64,000 nt of DNA, from contig NZ_OBDY01000015.1 in NCBI RefSeq assembly GCF_900215205.1, positions 139,570 through 203,569 of the forward strand. The letters run 5' to 3'. Positions 1-7,833 of this stretch are shown here, piece by piece. The stretch comes from Paractinoplanes atraurantiacus. GTDB lineage: Bacteria > Actinomycetota > Actinomycetes > Mycobacteriales > Micromonosporaceae. Made by a program: the position numbers and the translations under genes. The notes below the pieces were generated by a model. That model was not told where the DNA came from, searched no databases, and saw nothing but the letters and a program-made list of their open reading frames with translations. Position 1 is the first letter of the stretch. Every line of letters begins with the position of its first letter.

Positions 1-1
1 C

Positions 2-1651
2 TCACACTCCGTGGTCAGCTTCGCCCTCTCCATCAACCAGGGCCAGGCGCTGCTCGTGCAGGCCGGGCTCGCGCTGCTCGTGGCGGTGCTGTGCCGGGCC
101 GGGGTGTCGCGCGGTCTGGCTTTCACCGTGGCCGTGCTGGCCGCGATCGCCGTGCTGCCGCCCGCCTTCACCGGCCACGCGGCCTCGGCCGGCAACCACC
201 AGATCGCGGTGACCAGCCTGGCCGTGCACGTGCTGGCGGCGTCGCTCTGGGTGGGCGGCCTGGTCGGGCTTCTATTGATTCGGCGGGTACGGCGGTTCGC
301 CGAGACCGCCGCCCGCTACAGCCGCCTCGCCCTCGGGTGCTTCGTGGCGACAGCGGTCAGCGGGGTGGCCAACGCGGCGGTCCGGCTGGGTGAGCTGCCC
401 GCGCTCTGGACCACGAGGTACGGCGTACTCGTGCTCCTGAAGGTCGTGGCCCTCGGTGTCGTCGGGCTGATTGGCGCCGTGCACCGTTCGCGGACGCTGC
501 CGGCGCTGACGAACGGGCGGCCCGGGTCGTTCCTGCGCCTGGCCGCCGGCGAACTGGTCGTGCTCGGCGCCGCGGTCGGCCTGGCGGTGGCGCTGTCGCG
601 CACGCCGACGCCGGTCGTGGTGGAGGAGCCCGATCCGCTGGTCGACCTGCTGGGCTTCGGCATGCCGGAGCCGGCGACCGCGCTACGCATGTTCGGCGAT
701 CCACTGCCGGACATGTTCTTCCTGGCGGTCGCGGCGGCCGGAATCGGCTTCTACGTCGCCGGGGTGCTGCGGCTGCACCGGGCCGGTCACGCGTGGCCGC
801 TGAGCCGGACGGCGTCGTGGATCGGCGGGATGCTGCTGCTGGCGGCGATCACCGGTCTCGGCGTCGCCCGGTACGCGTACGTCCTGTTCAGCGTGCACAT
901 GGTCCAGCACATGGTGCTGTCGATGGTGGTGCCGATCCTGCTCGTCGGCGGCGCGCCGGTCACGCTGGCCCTGCGCGCGCTGCGCCGCCCGGCCGACCCG
1001 CAGGTGCGCGGCGCTCGGGAGTGGCTGATGACGGTGCTGCACAGCCGATGCGCGCGGCTGCTCAGCCATCCGGTGGTGGCTCTGGCCATCTACGTGACGA
1101 GCCTCTACGGGCTGTACTTCGGCGGGCTGCTCGGCACGCTGATGCGCTATCACCTGGGCCACCTGGCGATGCTGACCCACTTCGTGCTCGCCGGATATCT
1201 GCTCTTCTGGGTGCTCATCGGCATCGACCCGGGACGGCGGCGCGTCCATCCGGCGCTGCTGACGCTGGTCCACTTCCTGGCGATGGTGGCCCACGCCTTC
1301 TTCGGTTTCGTGCTGCTCCAGGCGACGACGGTCATCGGCCTCGACTGGTACAGCGCGGTCCACCCGTCGTGGGCGTCCTCGCTGATGGCGGACCAGCGCC
1401 TCGGCGCCGGTCTGGCCTGGGCTTTCGGTGAGCTTCCGGCGGCGGCCATCATGCTTCTTCTCGTACGCCAGTGGATACGCACCGACGAGCGCGAGCAGGC
1501 CCGCCTGGACCGCGCGGCCGACCGCGCCGAGGCGTCGGGCGAACAGGACGACCTGGCCCGGTACAACGCTTTCCTGGCCGCCGCGGCGGGAACTTCCGCG
1601 CCCGTTCCGGCGACTAATGAGGACGAAGCCCCTCAAACAGGAAGAAAATGA
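2..1651 (+). CDS. CopD / CtaG-like copper and cytochrome oxidase assembly membrane protein (5' end cut by window)
   Basis: A polytopic membrane protein of at least 546 residues. The first ~190 residues look like a CopD copper-resistance membrane domain. Residues ~230-480 look like the caa3-type cytochrome c oxidase assembly (CtaG) domain, with a His-rich HMVQHM helix. The frame is open through the first base triplets of the window, and the GTG at 11 has no convincing ribosome binding site, so the true start probably lies upstream. Such fusions help deliver copper to the oxidase CuA centre. The PCu(A)C chaperone gene follows with a 4-base overlap, and CopC lies further on, which supports the copper role. 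Confidence 0.85.
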   Translation, partial: SHSVVSFALSINQGQALLVQAGLALLVAVLCRAGVSRGLAFTVAVLAAIAVLPPAFTGHAASAGNHQIAVTSLAVHVLAASLWVGGLVGLLLIRRVRRFAETAARYSRLALGCFVATAVSGVANAAVRLGELPALWTTRYGVLVLLKVVALGVVGLIGAVHRSRTLPALTNGRPGSFLRLAAGELVVLGAAVGLAVALSRTPTPVVVEEPDPLVDLLGFGMPEPATALRMFGDPLPDMFFLAVAAAGIGFYVAGVLRLHRAGHAWPLSRTASWIGGMLLLAAITGLGVARYAYVLFSVHMVQHMVLSMVVPILLVGGAPVTLALRALRRPADPQVRGAREWLMTVLHSRCARLLSHPVVALAIYVTSLYGLYFGGLLGTLMRYHLGHLAMLTHFVLAGYLLFWVLIGIDPGRRRVHPALLTLVHFLAMVAHAFFGFVLLQATTVIGLDWYSAVHPSWASSLMADQRLGAGLAWAFGELPAAAIMLLLVRQWIRTDEREQARLDRAADRAEASGEQDDLARYNAFLAAAAGTSAPVPATNEDEAPQTGRK

Positions 1652-2262
1652 TGCTGAGCTTCTCTCGACGGTCGTTCGCTGTCGCCGTCGCTACCGCCGC
1701 TGTCGCCGCCGCCGGCCTGGCCGGGTGTGCGTCCGATTCGTCCGACGCGGCACCGGATTCCCCTGCCGCCGGAGCCGGGTCGACCGCCACCGAAGCCGGG
1801 TCCGCCGCCGGAGCGGGTGCGTCGGCCGCCGCGGGGGCCGAGGCGCCGGGGGCCGCGCTCACCGTGAAGGACCCGTGGGTCAAGGCGGTCGACTCGGGGA
1901 TGACGGCTGCTTTCGGAACGCTGGTCAACACCACCTCGGCCGACGTGACCGTGGTGTCGGCCGCGACGTCGGTGTCGCCGATGGAGCTGCACGAGATGGC
2001 GATGGACAACGGGAAGATGGTGATGCGGCCGAAGGAGGGCGGCTTCCTCATCAAGGCCGGGGGCACTCACGAGCTCTCGCCGGGCGGTGACCACCTGATG
2101 CTGATGAAGCCGTCGGCCGCCATCAAGCCGGGCGACGAGCTGACGTTCACGCTCACTCTCGCCGACGGCGGCAAGGTGGAGTTCAGCGCGGTGGCCAAGC
2201 CGTTCGCGGGCGCGCAGGAGAGCTACGCGCCGTCGGCCGCTCCCTCGATGGCGGGCATGTGA
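1648..2262 (+). CDS. Periplasmic copper chaperone PCu(A)C-family lipoprotein
   Basis: 204 residues. A signal peptide ends in a lipobox (LAGC at ~23-26), followed by a long Ala/Ser/Gly-rich linker to about residue 70 and then the PCu(A)C domain. The family's Met/His copper ligands are visible as MELHEM, then M and H residues around DHLMLM. The family carries Cu(I) outside the membrane to the CuA site of cytochrome oxidase. The gene overlaps its upstream neighbour by four bases and the downstream DyP peroxidase by four (GTGA), so the group is translationally coupled. Confidence 0.88.
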   Translation: MMLSFSRRSFAVAVATAAVAAAGLAGCASDSSDAAPDSPAAGAGSTATEAGSAAGAGASAAAGAEAPGAALTVKDPWVKAVDSGMTAAFGTLVNTTSADVTVVSAATSVSPMELHEMAMDNGKMVMRPKEGGFLIKAGGTHELSPGGDHLMLMKPSAAIKPGDELTFTLTLADGGKVEFSAVAKPFAGAQESYAPSAAPSMAGM

Positions 2263-3431
2263 CCATCCGTCGACGCACGATCCTCACCGGCGGCGCCCTC
2301 GCCGGTGGGGGTGTCGCCGTGGGTGCTCTAGGCGCGCTTGCGGCGAGTGGCGCGCCGAAGCCCGGCGCGGGGGCGGGCGCGGCTCCGGACACCGGGTCGG
2401 CGGTGGTTGCCTTTCATGGGGCGCGGCAGGCCGGGATCGCCACGGAACCGCCGGCGCACGCGTCGTTCGTGGCGTTCACTCTGCCGGGTGGGACGGATCG
2501 GCGGGCGCTCGGGCGGATGATGCGGCTGCTCACCGATGATGCTCGGCGGCTCACCCAAGGGGTGCCGGCGCTCGGTGACACCGACGCCCAGTTGGCTGTG
2601 CTGCCGGCGCGGCTCACTGTCACCTTCGGGTTCGGGCCTGGGCTCTACAGCGCGGCGAAAGTGGCGTCGCCGGTCAAGGATCTGCCGGGCTTCACCATCG
2701 ACCGGCTCGAGAAGCGGTGGTCAGGTGGGGATCTGCTGATACAGATCTGTGCGGACGACGCTCTGACCGTCGCCCACGCGCAGCGGATGCTCATCAAGGA
2801 CGCTCGGCCCTTCGGCGCTGTGCGGTGGGTGCAGACCGGCTTCCGGCGCTCACCCGGCGTACAGCAAGCGGGTTTCACTCAGCGCAACCTTCTCGGTCAG
2901 CTGGATGGAACGGCGAACCCGGCCGGAGGGGCGCTGGACACGGCCGTGTGGGCGCCCGACGGCTCGACGACGCTGGTGGTGCGCCGCATCCGTACCGAAA
3001 TCGAGAAATGGGACCTGCTCAGCGTGACCGACAAGGAGAACGCCGTGGGGCGGCGCATGGACAGCGGCGCGCCCTTCACCGGGGTGAACGAGCGGGACGA
3101 GCCGGACTTCGCGGCGCTCGACGCGGGCGGGCTGCCGGTGATGCCGGACTACGCGCACGTCACCCGCGCGCACGTCACCGACCCGGCGCTGAAGATTCTG
3201 CGGCGGCCGTACAACTACGACGGCGCCCCGAACGCGGCCGGGCACCCGGACAGCGGGCTCATCTTCGCGTCGTATCAGGCGTCGATCGAGCGGCAATATC
3301 TGCCCCTCCAGCAACGCCTCGCGGAGAGGGACCTGTTGAACGAATGGATCACCCCGATCGGCTCGGCCGTGTTCGCGGTGCCGGCCGGCTGCGCCGAGGA
3401 CGGCTGGATCGGCGCCGAGGTGCTCGGATGA
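2259..3431 (+). CDS. Dyp-type heme peroxidase / deferrochelatase (EfeB-like), Tat-exported
   Basis: 390 residues with a twin-arginine signal (RRRTILTGG) and an Ala/Gly-rich h-region. The dye-decolourising peroxidase signature GQLDGTANP is present near residue 215, which fits the GxxDG catalytic motif. The family binds heme and uses peroxide; EfeB members also have a proposed iron-release role. The start GTG at 2259 overlaps the preceding stop, and the stop overlaps the next ATG. Its place between a PCu(A)C and a CopC gene is common in actinomycetes and suggests a link to copper or iron handling outside the membrane. Confidence 0.88.
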   Translation: MTIRRRTILTGGALAGGGVAVGALGALAASGAPKPGAGAGAAPDTGSAVVAFHGARQAGIATEPPAHASFVAFTLPGGTDRRALGRMMRLLTDDARRLTQGVPALGDTDAQLAVLPARLTVTFGFGPGLYSAAKVASPVKDLPGFTIDRLEKRWSGGDLLIQICADDALTVAHAQRMLIKDARPFGAVRWVQTGFRRSPGVQQAGFTQRNLLGQLDGTANPAGGALDTAVWAPDGSTTLVVRRIRTEIEKWDLLSVTDKENAVGRRMDSGAPFTGVNERDEPDFAALDAGGLPVMPDYAHVTRAHVTDPALKILRRPYNYDGAPNAAGHPDSGLIFASYQASIERQYLPLQQRLAERDLLNEWITPIGSAVFAVPAGCAEDGWIGAEVLG

Positions 3432-3943
3432 CGCGGCGGTTGCTCGTGGCGCTGCTGGTCCTCGGCGCGTTCCTGGTGCCCGGATCGCCGGCGTGGGCCC
3501 ACAACCAGTTGACGTACGCCGAACCGGCCGCCGACAGCAAGCTCGCGGCCCCGCCGACATCGGTGACGCTGCGGTTCGTCGAGACGCTGAAGCCCGACTT
3601 CACCACGATCGTCGTCTCCGGCGCGAACCGGCAGCGGGTGCCGTCCACTCCCCCGGCCATCCAGGGCAACACCGGCGTACTCACCCTGACCGGAGAGCTG
3701 GCGAACGGGCTGTACACCGTCGCCTACCGCACGGTCTCCGTCGACGGCCATGCCGTGCAGGGCTCGTACACGTTCGTCGTGGACGACCCGGCCAAGCCGG
3801 CGGCCGCGATCGCGGTGGCGGCACCGTCATCCTCGTCGAAGGACGGTGGCTTCGCGATGATCCCGGTGCTGATCGCCGTCTCCGCCGGCATCGTCCTCGC
3901 GGCGGTGGCCTTCTTTCTCAGGATGCGCCGTCGACAAGTTTGA
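3428..3943 (+). CDS. CopC-domain copper resistance protein
   Basis: 171 residues: a signal peptide ending AWAHNQ, so that the mature protein starts with the copper-binding His, a ~95-residue CopC beta-sandwich (SVDGHAVQGSYTF near the end), a Ser/Ala linker and one C-terminal membrane helix ending RMRRR. This is the usual actinobacterial surface-anchored CopC layout. The ATG overlaps the preceding stop codon. It likely passes copper to the CopD domain encoded at the start of the same gene group. Confidence 0.88.
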   Translation: MTRRLLVALLVLGAFLVPGSPAWAHNQLTYAEPAADSKLAAPPTSVTLRFVETLKPDFTTIVVSGANRQRVPSTPPAIQGNTGVLTLTGELANGLYTVAYRTVSVDGHAVQGSYTFVVDDPAKPAAAIAVAAPSSSSKDGGFAMIPVLIAVSAGIVLAAVAFFLRMRRRQV

Positions 3944-3957
3944 GTACCGTTGGTGAG

Positions 3958-4185
3958 GTGCTGCTCATCTTCGGTCTTCGTAGCAAGGACACCATCATCG
4001 GGTCGAGGCTCGGGCGGTGCGAGGTCTGCGGCGCCACGGCGGCGCAGACCTTGGTACGCCGCACCACGCGGTTCAGCCTCTTCTTCATCCCGCTGTTCCC
4101 GGTCCGCGCCGCCCGCCACTTCGTGACCTGCACCAACTGCGGCCGGGCCCGCGGCGCCGCCCGCGAGGAGCTCGTCGCGGCTTGA
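3958..4185 (+). CDS. Small zinc-ribbon protein
   Basis: 75 residues from a GTG at 3958. The N-terminus (MLLIFGLRSK) and the two CxxC pairs (CEVCG near 20 and CTNCG near 60), with a hydrophobic FFIPLFPV stretch between them, match the zinc-ribbon family common in actinobacteria. Function is unknown. The start is inferred from family resemblance; upstream codons in this frame read into the end of copC. Confidence 0.7.
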   Translation: MLLIFGLRSKDTIIGSRLGRCEVCGATAAQTLVRRTTRFSLFFIPLFPVRAARHFVTCTNCGRARGAAREELVAA

Positions 4186-4208
4186 GCCCGTGGTGCACGA
4201 TCATCGGC

Positions 4209-4979
4209 ATGCTGATGTCGATCGTGGCGGCACAGGTGCCGGCCGTCTGGGACGTCGAGGCCAACCTGGCCACCGTGCGAGACGTCCTCGGCGAGACGAG
4301 GGCCGGGGACGTGGTGGTCTTTCCCGAGGGCATGCTGTCGGGCTACGGCGAGGATCTGTCACCGTTGAGCACGCTGGATCCGGCCGTGGTGACCGAGGCC
4401 GTCGCGCAGGTGGCGGCCCTCGCCGGGGAGAAGCAGGTGACCGTCTTCTGCGGCTCGCTGCTGCCGTCGGACGGTGACTGGTTCAACGCCGGCCTGCTCT
4501 TCCCTTCCTCCGGCCCGGCAGCGATCTATCGGAAGATCAACCTGGCGATGAACGAGCGTGGCCCGCTGCGGCCCGGCAACGACCTGCCGACCTTCGCGAT
4601 TCCGGGCCCGGACGGCGACATCACCGTGGGAGTGCAGCTGTGCCGGGAGATCCGCTTCCCCGAGCAGTGGCAATATCTGGCGGTAGCCGGAGCGCAACTG
4701 TTCGTCTACCTCACCAACGCCGCGAACCCTCGCGAGCCCGAAGGGGTGTGGCGCAGTCACCTGGTGAGCCGGGCGGCCGAGAACCAGCGCTACCTCGTCT
4801 CGGCGAACATCCCCGACCCGGACCAGCACTGCCCGAGCATGGTGGTGTCGCCGCGCGGCGAGGTGCTCGCCGAGCTGCCCGCCGGCCGCCCTGGCCTGCT
4901 CAGGCAGACGATCGACCTGTCGCAGACGGCGAACTGGTATCTCGGCCAGCGCCGCCAGGACGTGGTCTCGGCTCTCTAA
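4209..4979 (+). CDS. Carbon-nitrogen hydrolase (nitrilase superfamily)
   Basis: About 256 residues. The Glu-Lys-Cys triad of the superfamily is visible: Glu in VVFPEGMLSGYG, Lys in YRKINLAMNERG and Cys in GVQLCREIRFPEQW. The closest shape is an amidase or ureidopropionase-like enzyme cleaving a C-N bond in a small amide; the substrate cannot be read from sequence. ATG codons at 4209 and 4215 are both possible starts and neither has a strong ribosome binding site. No clear functional tie to the copper genes. Confidence 0.82.
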   Translation: MLMSIVAAQVPAVWDVEANLATVRDVLGETRAGDVVVFPEGMLSGYGEDLSPLSTLDPAVVTEAVAQVAALAGEKQVTVFCGSLLPSDGDWFNAGLLFPSSGPAAIYRKINLAMNERGPLRPGNDLPTFAIPGPDGDITVGVQLCREIRFPEQWQYLAVAGAQLFVYLTNAANPREPEGVWRSHLVSRAAENQRYLVSANIPDPDQHCPSMVVSPRGEVLAELPAGRPGLLRQTIDLSQTANWYLGQRRQDVVSAL

Positions 4980-5032
4980 GCTCCTGGCTGAACCGGTATC
5001 CCCCGGGGGCGGCCGCTGGGTACGGTGACGGC

Positions 5033-5395
5033 ATGACGGACAGGTCACGTCCCCTGTTGCGCACGCTGGTCGGCCGGGTGCTGCGCCGCCACCGGCTGGA
5101 ACAGGAACGGACGCTGGCCGAGGTGGCCCGCGACGCCGCGGTGTCGGTGCAATACCTGTCCGAGGTGGAGCGCGGGCGCAAGGAGCCCAGCTCGGAGATC
5201 CTGGCCGCCGTCTGCGACGCGCTGGGCGTCGAGCTCTCCGACCTGCTGGCCGAGGTGGGGCGCGAGCTCGTCGAGCACCGCGCCCCGGTCCTCCGCCTGC
5301 GGCCGGTCGCACCGGTCACCCCCGTGGTGCGCCCGATGCGCCGGCCCACCACGCCGCCCCACCGCTCCGGCGACGTCATGCTCCTCGCGGCGTGA
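5033..5395 (+). CDS. popR: XRE-family regulator of clpP3-clpP4 (PopR/ClgR type)
   Basis: 120 residues. A helix-turn-helix of the ClgR/PopR type covers residues ~15-75 (SVQYLSEVERGRKEPSSE) and is followed by a short tail ending MLLAA. ClgR and PopR are related activators of Streptomyces clpP operons. PopR controls clpP3 clpP4, and its degradation by ClpP1P2 depends on a C-terminal Ala-Ala, which is present here. The gene converges on the two clpP genes at 5534-6774, and a near-consensus PopR palindrome lies at 6849. Assignment to PopR rather than ClgR rests on that site and the tail. Confidence 0.75.
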   Translation: MTDRSRPLLRTLVGRVLRRHRLEQERTLAEVARDAAVSVQYLSEVERGRKEPSSEILAAVCDALGVELSDLLAEVGRELVEHRAPVLRLRPVAPVTPVVRPMRRPTTPPHRSGDVMLLAA

Positions 5396-5426
5396 CCAGC
5401 GCGGCCCGATCAGCGTGCTCCGCTCG

Positions 5427-5491
5427 GCGCGCTCCGCTCGGCGCCCTTTGATCGGCGCGCTCCGCTCGGCGCCCTTTGATCGGCGCGCTCT
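5427..5491. repeat. 28-bp tandem repeat, 2.3 copies, in a convergent intergenic gap
   Basis: Two exact 28-base units (5427-5454 and 5455-5482) plus nine bases of a third. The unit starts GCGCGCTCCG and ends CTTTGATCG. It lies between the ends of popR and clpP4 and may contribute to termination. No protein-coding sense. Confidence 0.85.
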
Positions 5492-5533
5492 GCTCGCGCG
5501 CTTGACCGGCCCGCTCCGAATCGGCCGCCTTGG

Positions 5534-6151
5534 TCAGCTAGCTGCGGACAGGCGGTACGCCCGCTCCGGGCGGCTGGTGATCACGCGGTCGGCCAGGCCG
5601 TAGGCGACCGCGTCGGTGGCCGAGAGGGTCATGCTGCGGTCGGTGTCGGCCCTGATCTTCTCGACCGAGTGGCCGGTGTGGCGGCCCAGGATCGCGTCCA
5701 TCTCGGCCCGCACCCGGGCCACCTCCTTGGCCTCCACCGCCAGGTCGGGCAGCGTGCCCCGGGCCTGACTCGACGGCTGATGCAGGGTCACCTTGGCGTG
5801 CGGCAGCACCGATCGCCGACCGGGCGTGCCCGCCGCGAGCAGGGCCGCCGCGGCCGAGGACGCCTGACCGACGCATATGGTGGCGATGTCACACCGTACG
5901 AAATGCATGGTGTCGTAAATCGCGGTCAGGGCGCTGAACGAGCCACCGGGCGAGTTGATGTAAAGCCCGATCTCCTGCTCCCCCGCGGACTCGAGATGGA
6001 TCAGCTGGGCGATCACCACGTTGGCCACGCCGTCGTCGATCTCGGTGCCCAGGAAGATGATCCGGTCGGACAGAAGGCGCGAATAGATGTCGTACGCCCG
6101 CTCGCCGTTCGGGGTCTTCTCGACCACTGTGGGAATCGTGTACTGGCTCAT
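5534..6151 (-). CDS. clpP4: ATP-dependent Clp protease proteolytic subunit (second of pair)
   Basis: 205 residues. The ClpP fold is clear: YINSPGGS near 65-71, the catalytic Ser in GQASSAA (about residue 99), the catalytic His in LHQPSS (124), and the Asp region ADTDRS. The gene is coupled to the upstream clpP by an ATGA overlap. Paired ClpPs form mixed tetradecamers fed by ClpX or ClpC. The pairing, the neighbouring PopR-like regulator and the PopR-type box indicate the inducible clpP3-clpP4 set rather than the housekeeping pair. Confidence 0.9.
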   Translation of the reverse strand: MSQYTIPTVVEKTPNGERAYDIYSRLLSDRIIFLGTEIDDGVANVVIAQLIHLESAGEQEIGLYINSPGGSFSALTAIYDTMHFVRCDIATICVGQASSAAAALLAAGTPGRRSVLPHAKVTLHQPSSQARGTLPDLAVEAKEVARVRAEMDAILGRHTGHSVEKIRADTDRSMTLSATDAVAYGLADRVITSRPERAYRLSAAS

Positions 6152-6774
6152 GCGCTCAACCCCATCGGCTGACGGGACAGGGCCGGGCGTACGTCGTCGA
6201 CGCTGTCCAGGATGTGATCGATGAGCCCGTACTCGAGCGCTTCCGGCGCGGTGAACCAGCGATCGCGGCGACTGTCCCGCTCCACGGTCTCGATCGGCTG
6301 CCCGGTGTGCTCGGCCGTCAGCCGCAGAAGCGTCGCACCGACCCGCTCCAACTGCTCGGCGTAGATCTCGACATCGGCCGCCGTCCCACCGAACCCGGCC
6401 GACCCCTGATGCATCAGCACCTGGGCGTGCGGCAGGGCGAACCGCTTGCCCGGCGTGCCCGCGGTGAGCAGGAACTGCCCCATGCTGCCGGCCAGCCCGA
6501 GGGCTAGCGTGCTGACGTCGTTCGGAATGAGCCGCATGGTGTCGAAGATGGCCAGCCCCGCGCTGACCGACCCACCCGGCGAGTTGATGTACAGGCTGAT
6601 GACGCTCCGGGGGTCCTCGGCCGACAACAGCAGAAGCTGCCCGCAGAGCCGGTTGGCGATCTGGTCGCCGACCTCCGCCCCCAGCACGATGATGCGCTGA
6701 TGCAGCAGCCTGGCCGCCACCTGATCGTCGATGCTTCCCGCCGTCCACGGCGCTTGTCCAGCAGCAGATCGCAT
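6148..6774 (-). CDS. clpP3: ATP-dependent Clp protease proteolytic subunit (first of pair)
   Basis: 208 residues from ATG at 6774, chosen because GGGGAGA lies just upstream on the minus strand. A longer frame exists to 6843 but lacks such a site. Catalytic Ser in LAGSMGQF (residue 97), His in MHQGSAG (122) and Asp in ERDSRRDRWF are intact. It overlaps clpP4 by four bases. Expression is probably PopR-controlled through the palindrome at 6849-6863, about 75 bases upstream. Confidence 0.92.
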   Translation of the reverse strand: MRSAAGQAPWTAGSIDDQVAARLLHQRIIVLGAEVGDQIANRLCGQLLLLSAEDPRSVISLYINSPGGSVSAGLAIFDTMRLIPNDVSTLALGLAGSMGQFLLTAGTPGKRFALPHAQVLMHQGSAGFGGTAADVEIYAEQLERVGATLLRLTAEHTGQPIETVERDSRRDRWFTAPEALEYGLIDHILDSVDDVRPALSRQPMGLSA

Positions 6775-6848
6775 GCTCGTCTCCCCGCTCTCGTGCTCGC
6801 ATTCGCTGAACCCACCATGAGAGCCGGGAGACCCGATCACCAAGCCGA

Positions 6849-6863
6849 TCTGCCATTAGCAGA
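6849..6863. promoter_or_regulatory. PopR-type operator in front of clpP3
   Basis: TCTGCCATTAGCAGA: six-base arms TCTGCC and AGCAGA around ATT, one mismatch from symmetry. The published Streptomyces PopR target is TTCTGCC-3N-GGCAGAA; the inner twelve positions match at all but one. It lies about 75 bases upstream of the clpP3 start. Recognition of the consensus is from memory. Confidence 0.65.
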
Positions 6864-6868
6864 CGAGG

Positions 6869-7027
6869 TCAGGACACGTACCAGTCGAAGATCTCCCACC
6901 CCGGCGGCGTGGCCATGACCAGCAGCATGACGACACTGGCGGCGGTCACCGTGAGAAGCGGCCGGGAACGGTTGGTCCGCAACCGGCGCACGGCCAGGAA
7001 CACACCTGGGACGTGATCGTGGTTCAC
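6869..7027 (-). CDS. Small membrane protein, unknown function
   Basis: 52 residues from GTG at 7027 to TGA at 6869. It has a basic N-terminal third (RRLRTNRSR), one hydrophobic helix (LLTVTAASVVMLLVMA) and the tail GWEIFDWYVS. Roughly 45 of 52 codons end in G or C, strong coding bias for so short a frame. The ribosome site GGAG is unusually close to the GTG, so the start could be a later GTG. It runs divergently from the lipoprotein at 7068. Not recognised as a named family. Confidence 0.5.
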   Translation of the reverse strand: MNHDHVPGVFLAVRRLRTNRSRPLLTVTAASVVMLLVMATPPGWEIFDWYVS

Positions 7028-7067
7028 TTCTCCGGCTCAGGTTTCGAGGTGGAGGGAATACGGGGCC

Positions 7068-7790
7068 GTGCGGTACATGGTCGCTGGTGTGGTGGTGGTG
7101 CTTGGGCTGTCCGCCTGCGCGGGGCCGGAGGACGGCGGACGACGGCCCGAGGTGGCGGTCAGCGTCTCGCTGCCGGCGGATCCGAAAGCGGCCCTGGAGT
7201 TCGGGGCGGGGAAGCTGGGCACGCAGTCGGCTCGGGTCTCGTTCACGCTCGGGTCGGGGGGATGGCCCCGTGAGACGTTCGGGTCCGGGGTGGTCGACGC
7301 CACCGGGACCAACTACGAGATCACCGGCGAGTCGTTCGTGGTGCGGCGGATCGGTGACGAGGTCTGGCTCAAACTGCTCAAGCGGCCCGAAGGGACTCCG
7401 GCCGATCAGTGGTTCTTCCACGAGAAGGATCTGAACAAGTGGATGCGGCGGTCGGTGTTCAACATGGACACCTCGACGACCTTCAGCGAGGGATTCCCGT
7501 GGAAACTGCCGCGCCGGGCCGTGAAGAACGGCTCGGATTTCGTACGGACCGGCGAGCGCGCCTTCAAGGGCGCGACGGCCACTGATTCCGAGAAGATCAC
7601 GCACTTCTCCGCCGAACTCGACCAGGCGGGGCGCATCACGAGGCTGGGTGTCGGAACCGCTGAGCCGTTCGACAACCTGTACGAGTACACGTTCTCCGAC
7701 TTCGGGACTTCCGTGGAGCTCCAGCCGCCGCCGGCCGCCGAGGTGATCGATGTGGAGTACGTGGACCCGTTGTCGACCGGGTTCTGGTGA
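7068..7790 (+). CDS. Lipoprotein of a local three-member paralogous family
   Basis: 240 residues. The signal peptide has a lipobox (LSACAG), then the family signature SVSLPADPKAAL, GKLGTQSARV and a central VVRRIGDEVWLKL. Two further members lie at 17828 and 18484. The overall pattern (lipoprotein, ~200-residue beta-rich body binding no obvious cofactor) recalls the LppX/LolA-like actinobacterial lipoproteins, but that is inference. The GTG start is supported by GGAGG 12 bases upstream and by the paralog at 19194, whose leader sequence is similar. Confidence 0.8.
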   Translation: MRYMVAGVVVVLGLSACAGPEDGGRRPEVAVSVSLPADPKAALEFGAGKLGTQSARVSFTLGSGGWPRETFGSGVVDATGTNYEITGESFVVRRIGDEVWLKLLKRPEGTPADQWFFHEKDLNKWMRRSVFNMDTSTTFSEGFPWKLPRRAVKNGSDFVRTGERAFKGATATDSEKITHFSAELDQAGRITRLGVGTAEPFDNLYEYTFSDFGTSVELQPPPAAEVIDVEYVDPLSTGFW

Positions 7791-7792
7791 TG

Positions 7793-7827
7793 CCGGCCGG
7801 GTGGGCGGCGTGCGCCCACCCGGCCGG
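7793..7827. terminator. Bidirectional hairpin terminator
   Basis: A perfect 15-bp stem (arm 7793-7807 pairs with 7813-7827) with a 5-base loop, between the convergent lipoprotein and sugar dehydrogenase genes. No U-run, as usual in actinomycetes. Confidence 0.85.
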
Positions 7828-7833
7828 TTCTCC

